Below are positions 33,197 to 39,671 of a stretch of DNA of 64,000 bases, one piece after another. Position numbers and translations under genes: made by a program. Location of the stretch: positions 9,340 to 73,339 of the forward strand of contig JACKOM010000014.1 of the NCBI GenBank assembly GCA_024234265.1, written 5' to 3'. Source of the DNA: Oceanospirillaceae bacterium. Lineage in GTDB: Bacteria; Pseudomonadota; Gammaproteobacteria; Pseudomonadales; Oceanobacteraceae. How positions within the stretch are numbered: the stretch's first letter is position 1; every line of letters begins with the position of its first letter. The notes below the pieces were generated by a model. The model worked only from the letters and a program-made list of their open reading frames with translations. It made no database searches and was not told the DNA's origin.

Positions 33197-33210
33197 TTGA
33201 TGATAATCAA
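33197..33210. promoter_or_regulatory. FNR/ANR box between ubiT and ubiU
   Basis: TTGAT-GATA-ATCAA, a perfect match to the FNR consensus TTGAT-N4-ATCAA. It lies 52 bases upstream of the ubiT start and 56 bases upstream of ubiU, so one dimer could activate both divergent genes in low oxygen. Confidence 0.85.
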
Positions 33211-33265
33211 GGCCGGATTTTTATGGTTCCGTTAGCGTGCAGAAAATTTTTTGCAGGTAACAGCC

Positions 33266-34264
33266 ATGGAGCTTGTATGTCCGGCGGGCAGCGTAAATGC
33301 CTTTAAAGCTGCGGTGGAGCAGGGCGCCGACGCGATTTATATCGGCTTTAACGACAGTACCAATGCACGTAATTTTTCCGGCCTGAATTTTAACGACAGC
33401 CGCGCGCGCTGGGCGCTGGATATGGCCCGTGAAAAAGGCGTGAAATTATACGTGGCCATCAATACCTACGCCCAGGCCGCTAAATTTCAGCAATGGCAGC
33501 AGGCGGTGGACCAGGCTGCTGCCCTCGGTGCGCATGCGGTGATCATGGCGGATATTGGTTTATTGGCCTATGCCGCCCAGCGTTACCCACAGATGCAACG
33601 GCATTTATCTGTGCAGGCCTCAGCCACCAGTGCCCAGGCCCTGGCATTTTATCAGCAGCATACCGGCATCCGCCGTGCTGTTATTCCGCGGGTATTATCC
33701 CTTGCGCAAATTCAGGCGTTATGTGCGCAATCCAGTGTGGGTATTGAAGTATTTGGCTTTGGCAGTTTATGCATCATGGCCGAAGGGCGCTGCCATATGT
33801 CGTCCTACGTGACCGGTGAATCCCCCAATATGCAGGGGGTGTGCAGCCCGGCTAAATTTGTACACTGGCAGGAAAATGCCGACGGCAGTATGCACAGCCG
33901 TTTAAATGGTGAATTAATTGATTATTTCGCCCCCGGCGAAAATGCCGGTTACCCCACCTTGTGTAAAGGGCGTTTTGCGGTAGAAGACGACACCTACCAC
34001 GCCTTTGAAGCCCCCACAAGTTTAAATACCCTGGAATTATTACCTGAATTACAGGCCGCAGGGGTGCAGGCTATTAAAATTGAAGGGCGCCAGCGCAGCC
34101 CGGCGTATGTGGCAAGTGTGGTCAGCGTGTGGCGTAAAGCCATCGACAGCCTGCAACATAATCCGCAGCAGTTTAATGTATTACCCGCCTGGCAAAATAA
34201 ATTAAGTGAATTATCCGAAGGTGCACAAACCACCTTTGGTGCCTATCACCGCAGCTGGCAATAA
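33266..34264 (+). CDS. ubiU: O2-independent ubiquinone hydroxylation protein UbiU
   Basis: U32 family Fe-S protein; with UbiV it hydroxylates the ubiquinone ring without O2, using prephenate as oxygen donor in E. coli. From ATG 33266 it is 332 residues: MELVCPAGSVNAFKAAVEQGADAIYIG, then the cluster-binding cysteines in GSLCIMAEGRCHMSS and NMQGVCSPAK, and the later TLCKGRF, plus IKIEGRQRSPAYV. These fit the [4Fe-4S] site. Four bases separate it from ubiV. Expected to be expressed in low oxygen through the FNR box. Confidence 0.92.
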   Translation: MELVCPAGSVNAFKAAVEQGADAIYIGFNDSTNARNFSGLNFNDSRARWALDMAREKGVKLYVAINTYAQAAKFQQWQQAVDQAAALGAHAVIMADIGLLAYAAQRYPQMQRHLSVQASATSAQALAFYQQHTGIRRAVIPRVLSLAQIQALCAQSSVGIEVFGFGSLCIMAEGRCHMSSYVTGESPNMQGVCSPAKFVHWQENADGSMHSRLNGELIDYFAPGENAGYPTLCKGRFAVEDDTYHAFEAPTSLNTLELLPELQAAGVQAIKIEGRQRSPAYVASVVSVWRKAIDSLQHNPQQFNVLPAWQNKLSELSEGAQTTFGAYHRSWQ

Positions 34265-34268
34265 ACTT

Positions 34269-35144
34269 ATGAAACTATCCGTAGGCCCCATTTTATATTT
34301 CTGGCCCAGGCAGCAAGTGCTGGATTTTTACGCCCAGGTGGCAGAAAGCAGTGCCGATATCATTTATTTAGGTGAAACCGTCTGTGCCAAACGGCGCGAA
34401 TTAAACTGGCGCGACTGGCTGGATTTAGCGCGGGATTTAGCCCAGATCAGCGGCAAACAAATTGTCCTGTCGAGTCTCGCCTTAATTGAAGCCCAGTCCG
34501 ATATTAAAACCCTGGAGAAATACTGCCAGCAGGAAGAATTTTGGTTAGAAGCTAACGATATGGCCGCGGTGCAGCTGGCGGCGCAGCGCCAGTTACCCTT
34601 TGTGGCAGGCCCAGCGGTGAATATTTATAACCCCGCCACCCTCGCACTGTTACAACAACAGGGTTTAAAACGCTGGGTGATGCCGGTGGAATTAAGCGCA
34701 GAGCATTTAAACGCCATGCTCGCAAATTATCCGGGCACTATGCCGGAAACGGAAGTATTTGCCTGGGGGCATATGCCACTTGCCTATTCAGCACGCTGTT
34801 TTACCGCACGTCAGCAAAATTTACCCAAAGATAATTGCGGTTTTGCCTGCCTTGCGGATAACACAGGTAAAGATGTAAACACCCAGGAAGGTAATACCCT
34901 GTTTAAAATAAACGGTATTCAAACCCTTTCCGGCCATTGTTATAACCTTTTGCCCCATTTGCAGCAGCTTCAGGGCCAGGGGGTGGATATTATCCGTATC
35001 AGCCCGGAAACCCCGGCGGGCACCCTCGCGGCGCTGGCCAATGTGCAGGCATTTTCGCAGCGCGGGCAATTTATTTTACGCGATGAAAAACAATGTGATG
35101 GTTATTGGTTTGGGCGTGAGGGCATGCAAATAGCGAATAGCTGA
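34269..35144 (+). CDS. ubiV: O2-independent ubiquinone hydroxylation protein UbiV
   Basis: Partner of UbiU in a heterodimer, each with a [4Fe-4S] cluster. The 291-residue product from ATG 34269 begins MKLSVGPILYFWPRQQVLDFY and contains the cysteine set in YLGETVCAKRRE, SARCFTARQQ, NCGFACLAD, as in UbiV of E. coli. The gene follows ubiU by four bases and is last in the operon. 35145-35378 after it has no gene I can identify. Confidence 0.92.
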   Translation: MKLSVGPILYFWPRQQVLDFYAQVAESSADIIYLGETVCAKRRELNWRDWLDLARDLAQISGKQIVLSSLALIEAQSDIKTLEKYCQQEEFWLEANDMAAVQLAAQRQLPFVAGPAVNIYNPATLALLQQQGLKRWVMPVELSAEHLNAMLANYPGTMPETEVFAWGHMPLAYSARCFTARQQNLPKDNCGFACLADNTGKDVNTQEGNTLFKINGIQTLSGHCYNLLPHLQQLQGQGVDIIRISPETPAGTLAALANVQAFSQRGQFILRDEKQCDGYWFGREGMQIANS

Positions 35145-35378
35145 CAGCTATGTTAGTCAGTTGCAGGGTATTTTATTTCAGCCGCGATAACATCGTTGGG
35201 TGGGCACAAAATGAACGCCTGAGGGCCTGTGTCCGGCGCAGACACGCCGCAACGCAAATGTCTGTTGAACCTGCGCATGTTAAAAACAAGGCTTAAAAGA
35301 AAAACGGGATTTATAAGTCGTGATTTACCCGTTCATCCGCAAGGGCATAAGAGCGAACAACGTGAAGTGAAAAGCATG

Positions 35379-35744
35379 TCACTCCAGCGCAGGTTTCAGC
35401 GCAGTCATTTGCTGCAGATGGGCCGCCATTAATAACTGGTAATCCTGCAGCAGGGCGGCGCGGCTTTGCAGGCTGCCGGCGTAGGTGGCGGTATCCGGGT
35501 AGCGGTTTTCGCCGATGGCCACATAACTTTTGAGGTAATCCATGGCTTTATTCAGCAGTTTTGCCTGCTGTTGCAGGTTGCCGGCCTGTTCGCTGGCGGT
35601 GGTTTGCGGATAAGCCGTTTGCAGGTTTTTAATATCCAGTTTGTATTTGATCAGCATCAGCAGGGCGTCATTGTGATCCTCATGGGCCAGGGTATTGGCA
35701 CACATGAAGGCCAGTAACAGCAGCAGGGTGCGCAGCTTAATCAT
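35379..35744 (-). CDS. Small exported protein, helical
   Basis: From ATG 35744, a 121-residue protein with signal peptide MIKLRTLLLLLAFMCANTLA and a mature part starting HEDHNDALLMLIKYKLDIKN, helical and rich in Gln, Ala and Leu. The N-terminal HEDHND could bind metal. It overlaps the end of the DUF416 gene by eight bases, so the two are probably translated together. No family recognised. It may be a periplasmic four-helix protein; that is only an impression from composition. Confidence 0.55.
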   Translation of the reverse strand: MIKLRTLLLLLAFMCANTLAHEDHNDALLMLIKYKLDIKNLQTAYPQTTASEQAGNLQQQAKLLNKAMDYLKSYVAIGENRYPDTATYAGSLQSRAALLQDYQLLMAAHLQQMTALKPALE

Positions 35745-36270
35745 CCAGGCTGACCCCGATATGGCTGTAACCATCTTCTTTGGCGAGCTGTTGCAGTTTT
35801 TTCACCGCATCGGCGTGGGATATTTGCTCGGCGAGTATCTGTTTAATTTCTTCTTCAAAGTTGCTGTGGCGGTCGGTCAGGCCACCGTCTTCACCCTGTA
35901 ATTCGATCACCTCATTAAGGCGTGCCCACATCAGGGCGCTGATATCTTCGGCATCGGTAATGGAATGGTCGATGATGGCCATCAGGCAGCTCTGGATGGC
36001 CAGGCTGGTATCCAGTGCCGGGTAAACACCAAAACCTTCAAATTGCTCCGGGTCGGGGATTTTCAGCTCCATTTCCAGCAGCTGGTTTTCGATGTTTTTC
36101 AGGGATTTGAGCTGGCCGCGCAGGTATTCCCAGACTTTATTCAGGGCACGGCGCATAAACGGCGCATCGCTGTTTTTGCTGAGGCTGGCAAACAGGGCGT
36201 AATTCGGGAAGCTGCGTTCGGCTAAGGTTGCGCAATAGGCCAGTTGCTGCCAGTGATTCAGGTTTTCCAT
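35737..36270 (-). CDS. DUF416 family protein (YjaG-like)
   Basis: Cytoplasmic helical protein of 177 residues, full length for the YjaG/DUF416 family. Recognisable segments are WQQLAYCATLAERSFPNYALF, then VWEYLRG, then AIQSCLMAIIDHSI. Function is unknown in all members. It precedes a small exported protein with which it overlaps, and it is divergent from the TetR-type regulator, a different neighbourhood from the E. coli hupA locus. Confidence 0.8.
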   Translation of the reverse strand: MENLNHWQQLAYCATLAERSFPNYALFASLSKNSDAPFMRRALNKVWEYLRGQLKSLKNIENQLLEMELKIPDPEQFEGFGVYPALDTSLAIQSCLMAIIDHSITDAEDISALMWARLNEVIELQGEDGGLTDRHSNFEEEIKQILAEQISHADAVKKLQQLAKEDGYSHIGVSLDD

Positions 36271-36398
36271 AAATTACATCATCTGCCCGGTTGGAAGGTT
36301 GCGCAGTATAACGCAAACCCGCCGGCAAGGGGCACGGGCTGTTGTGTGCCGGCGCAATGGCTTAAACTGCCGGCGCTAAAGTGAGAGAAGGTACATGC

Positions 36399-37037
36399 AT
36401 GCTCGATAAAAAACGCGCGACACAGGCAGAGGACAAACTGCTGCGCCGCGCTGAAATACTCAATGCGGCGGCGGCCCTGTTTCTGGAGAACGACCAGCAG
36501 CTGCCCTCGGTGCAGGCCATTGCCAGCCGTGCGGGTTTGGCCAAGGGCACGGTTTATCTGTATTTCCGCACTAAAGAAGAGATTTTTCAGGCCCTGCTGG
36601 AAAGCCAGTTCAGTGGTTTGTTTGAAGCCTTGGGCAGCGCTTTGCGCGTCGGTGTGCCGGCGATGCAGCTCAGCGATTTGCTGGTGGCTTATCTGCGCTC
36701 ACAGCCGGCGTTTTTACCCCTTACCGCCATGGCCAAATCTGTGATTGAGCAAAATCTGGGGCTGGGTTGCGGTGAATCCTTCAAGCTGCAACTGGCCCGC
36801 CAGCTCAGTGACAGTGCCGTGCTGCTGGAGGAGGCCTACCCTGCGCTGGCGGGGCAGGGGGAAACCCTGCTGCTGCGCACCTATGCGCTGATGATGGGCC
36901 TGTGGCAGATGCTCGATTGGCCCGCCCAGTTAAAACCCCTGCAACAACAGCCGGAGTTCCGTGCATTTGCGCGGGATTATTATGCCGAGCTGCGTGATGC
37001 CCTGCAGATGCTGTGGGGCAGTGCCCTTCAGTCCTGA
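36399..37037 (+). CDS. TetR/AcrR family transcriptional regulator
   Basis: DNA-binding repressor of 212 residues with a helix-turn-helix near residues 20-62: RRAEILNAAAALFLE, then PSVQAIASRAGLAKGTVYLYFRTKEEIFQALLE. The C-terminal ligand domain is all helical with no specific motif. ATG 36399 is preceded by GAGAAGG and is preferred over GTG 36381. It is divergent from the DUF416 gene and followed by a MITE, so a regulated neighbour is not obvious. The target may be its own promoter or genes elsewhere. Confidence 0.85.
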   Translation: MLDKKRATQAEDKLLRRAEILNAAAALFLENDQQLPSVQAIASRAGLAKGTVYLYFRTKEEIFQALLESQFSGLFEALGSALRVGVPAMQLSDLLVAYLRSQPAFLPLTAMAKSVIEQNLGLGCGESFKLQLARQLSDSAVLLEEAYPALAGQGETLLLRTYALMMGLWQMLDWPAQLKPLQQQPEFRAFARDYYAELRDALQMLWGSALQS

Positions 37038-37151
37038 GCCTTTCCTTTAAGCGCCATGCCCTGCCTGCGGTGGGGCCGTCAGCGCATTTTTTTATAACGG
37101 GTTATTTTTCTCTGCCCCCTGTGCCGGGGCGGCTATGCTGGGGGAAACAAG

Positions 37152-37414
37152 GGAACCTCTGAATAACTCGGTGCCCGCGTCGGCTTAGCGAAATAAATCA
37201 GATCCAGGCGCAGATTTGCAGGCATAACGGGTTACGTCAAAAAGCTGCAACACCGAGCTGGTTTGTTTCGCAAAGCCCCTTCGGGCGCAGGCTGCCAGTC
37301 GATCCGGCTGTGTTGGCGATCTTGAAAAGGACTCGTCATTTCCATCAATCGCCGCCTTGCCAATCTCAACTGGCAGCACATGCGCGACGCTGTGCAGAGT
37401 TGTTCAGAGGTTCC
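37152..37414. mobile_element. MITE family 2, copy C (263 bp)
   Basis: Same orientation and length as copies at 5222 and 26995. Left end GGAACCTCTGAATAACTC, right end its complement with one change (TTGTTC for TTATTC). Flanks are CAAG (37148-37151) and CTAG (37415-37418). It fills most of the 37038-37488 gap; the remaining 74 bases carry the ribosome binding site of the next gene. Confidence 0.8.
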
Positions 37415-37488
37415 CTAGCATGCGCCGTGGGGTGTCACAGTGCATGCCCCATGACTTGCCATGGTGCGAAAATGCCCAGGAGGCCGTG

Positions 37489-38064
37489 ATGAACTACCGT
37501 CAGTGGCACATTCCCCTCGAGCAGAGCGGGCTGATTCTTGAACAGGGGCTTGAGAGCCTCAAGGCCCTCGGCGCCCCCCAGGAAGATATTCCGCTGATCG
37601 TGAAATTGCTTGAAAACCCCCATTACAGCCTGCCGGGGCTGACGCTTTTCCACGGTGCGGTTGATCTGCACCAGCACGATGTTATCCACCTGCTGCTGGG
37701 GCGCGGCCTGTTACCCAAGGATGAAGCCTTCACCATAGGGTTTACGATGGGCACAACTCATGCAGTAACCGCGTTGGAGGAGAGCCTGTTCTGTACCCTG
37801 AACCAGTTGTTTTACCCCTCGGTGTATCGCTTTGGTGATGAGGAAGTCAGGGTTTTCCGGGACGCACTCGCCTTAGGCCATATGTCGGCCTGCAAGCCCC
37901 TCAACGAGGTGGACTTCACGCAGTTTTACACCCACAGCCTGGGTGATATACGTGCCGCCCTTGGGCTGGAAAGCGATTTACTGCGGGCTTATTACCGGAT
38001 TGAAAAACAGCGTTATCCCCATGCCAGGGAAAGCCAGCGACTAGGGCCTGTTAACACTGAATGA
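37489..38064 (+). CDS. COQ4-motif protein; 3' end supplied by a MITE
   Basis: From ATG 37489, with AGGAGG six bases upstream, the product has 191 residues. It contains HDVIH (residues 63-67) followed by 11 residues and Glu79, the HDxxH-x11-E metal-binding signature of the COQ4 family of ubiquinone biosynthesis. The surrounding text LPGLTLFHGAVDLHQHDVIHL also resembles COQ4-type folds, but overall similarity is low and I would not name it. The last codons (LGPVNTE) and the stop are read from the inverted repeat and body of MITE family 1 copy 2, so the native C terminus has been replaced. The longer frame from 37357 lies inside MITE copy C and is not the gene. It lies 2.3 kb from ubiUV. Confidence 0.6.
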   Translation: MNYRQWHIPLEQSGLILEQGLESLKALGAPQEDIPLIVKLLENPHYSLPGLTLFHGAVDLHQHDVIHLLLGRGLLPKDEAFTIGFTMGTTHAVTALEESLFCTLNQLFYPSVYRFGDEEVRVFRDALALGHMSACKPLNEVDFTQFYTHSLGDIRAALGLESDLLRAYYRIEKQRYPHARESQRLGPVNTE

Positions 38065-38371
38065 ATCGGGTCTGCTGAGAGCCAGTTTTTCTCAGCACAA
38101 GGAGCGAAGAGTGATGTTAGTGGGCTAAATGAATGATGAGTGACGAAGTTGATGGGAAAAACTGGCCTCAGCCCGCAGGGTTATGGTTAAAAATGTCCCA
38201 TGCAGCGTTGCTGTTCGTTTGTTTAACCCGTTACCAATCTGTTTGGAACAGATTGGCGTGAAACCCCGCAGGGGTGAAGCGCAGGGATGGCTGAACATTC
38301 CACACTCTCAGCGCCTTGCCTGAAACATTTTTAACCAATAACAGGCCCAGTTTAATGAGTGTTAACAGGCC
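38045..38371. mobile_element. MITE family 1, copy 2 (327 bp)
   Basis: Terminal inverted repeats GGCCTGTTAACACT and AGTGTTAACAGGCC; left flank CTAG (38041-38044), right flank CTCA (38372-38375), so only one side keeps the presumed target. It is the inverted counterpart of the copy at 949-1210 and carries an extra inner block of about 65 bp containing the pair CCAATCTGTT / AACAGATTGG. It ends the upstream coding frame and lies 14 bases before the next gene start. Confidence 0.75.
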
Positions 38372-38385
38372 CTCAGGGAGGATAC

Positions 38386-39126
38386 ATGTTAAAACAGGGT
38401 TTACGGGAAGCTATCTGGCGACATTGTTGCCAGCACAATCCCCTGCTCAAACAGGTGGGCGGGGCGCTGGGTTTAAATCTGCCGGAGCAGGGCTGGCACC
38501 ATCTGGTGCTGCGCACCCTTAATCTGGCACCTTTTTCGGTCAATATGCTCGCCCCCGGCCTGGAACGGCTGGGTTACCACTTTGACCGCCCCTACCGCTG
38601 GCCCGATTTACACAGCCGCGCCTATCTCTACACAGCTGAAGGCCAGCCCCATGTGATTGTCTCGGAGTTGCAGGTCGAAGAATTACCCGCAGAGTGTCAG
38701 GCCATATTGCAGGAGCTGACCGATCAGGTGCGCCATCTGCAACTCAGTGAACACCCCAGCCCCTTCGCCGGGCGTTTGTGGCGTAACCCCAGTGTGAAGC
38801 AGTTTTTAACCCTGCAAAAAAGCAGTGAGTTTGCCGCCTGGCTGAGTATCTGGGGGCCGGGGCCCTACAGTTGTGGCATTGATCTGAGCCACGCCAGCCG
38901 CGGGCGCAGCCTGCAGGACTGGCAAACCTACTGGCAGGAGCAAAGCAAAACCCGCTTGCACCATCTGCGTGACAGCGATTGGTTGTTATTACAGGGGGAT
39001 GCGCAGGATCAGTCCCTGCAGGGGGGGGAGCAACAGGCCGTGGCCGGTGCCCCCATAGTGCTGGTGTCTGAATCAGGGCAGTTTCATCTGCCTGAATCCG
39101 TTGCCACCGCACGGGATTGGTTATAA
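38386..39126 (+). CDS. DUF1338/HglS-like protein (tentative)
   Basis: A 246-residue protein starting at ATG 38386 with AGGGAGG upstream. The segment HLVLRTLNLAPFSVNMLAPGLERLGY followed by HSRAYLYTAEGQPHVIVSELQVEELP recalls the DUF1338 fold of 2-oxoadipate dioxygenase/decarboxylase (HglS/YdcJ), with a first possible metal-ligand His at the start of HLVLRT. It is shorter than typical HglS proteins (about 450 residues), so it is either a minimal relative or an unrelated VOC-fold protein. The 3' end overlaps the convergent MAPEG gene by six bases. An 8-G run at 39021-39028 lies in the coding frame. Confidence 0.45.
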   Translation: MLKQGLREAIWRHCCQHNPLLKQVGGALGLNLPEQGWHHLVLRTLNLAPFSVNMLAPGLERLGYHFDRPYRWPDLHSRAYLYTAEGQPHVIVSELQVEELPAECQAILQELTDQVRHLQLSEHPSPFAGRLWRNPSVKQFLTLQKSSEFAAWLSIWGPGPYSCGIDLSHASRGRSLQDWQTYWQEQSKTRLHHLRDSDWLLLQGDAQDQSLQGGEQQAVAGAPIVLVSESGQFHLPESVATARDWL

Positions 39127-39525
39127 CAGGTAAAACGGAAACCCTAACAGCAGGTTAACCAGGGCCAGTAAAACCAGCACCAGCCAGGTGACCACTGTGC
39201 CCCAGTAACGGCCCGCATGCACACCGTCTTTGCTGGCGGTAAAACCCCAGGCGTGGGCCACACGGGCCACCAGCAGGGTCAGGCCGAGCAGGTGCAGCAT
39301 GTTATTGCTGGCACCGTTTAATTCCGCAATTCCCATCAGCAGCAGGGCAATCGGCACATATTCCACGGCATTGGCGTGGGCACGGTTGGCTATCTGTAAA
39401 TCCGGATGATCATGCCCCAGGGCTTTTTTCAGTTTTATACGCTGGCGCACCACACCGTAGGCAAGGCCCAGCAACAGAAAGGTGAAAATCGCGGTATACA
39501 AACCAGTAACGGGAATCATCGGCAT
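39121..39525 (-). CDS. MAPEG family membrane protein
   Basis: Integral membrane protein of 134 residues related to microsomal glutathione S-transferases. Four membrane segments are visible (VTGLYTAIFTFLLLGLAYGVV, then YVPIALLLMGIAEL, then LHLLGLTLLVARVAHAWGF, then TVVTWLVLVLLALVNLLLG). The MAPEG signature RAHANAVEYVPIAL is present, which includes the Arg-x-x-x-N-x-x-E pattern near the glutathione site. Start ATG 39525 has AGGAG seven bases upstream; the frame extension to 39549 was rejected. Confidence 0.85.
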   Translation of the reverse strand: MPMIPVTGLYTAIFTFLLLGLAYGVVRQRIKLKKALGHDHPDLQIANRAHANAVEYVPIALLLMGIAELNGASNNMLHLLGLTLLVARVAHAWGFTASKDGVHAGRYWGTVVTWLVLVLLALVNLLLGFPFYLL

Positions 39526-39671
39526 AGGGCTTCTCCTGAATGGCCGCACACACTACTGATGCGCCTGCGCTTCGTCAACGGGGCGCGAAAAGCAGGGTTA
39601 TTCAGCGCTTCCCCTGTGGAGCCGGCGGGATAGTTTGTCTATACCTTCATAAAGCCTATCCGAGCAGTACC

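Noticed and set aside
37357..37488. Upstream extension of the COQ4-motif gene
   Set aside because: These 44 codons begin inside MITE copy C; ATG 37489 has a strong AGGAGG and is the better start.
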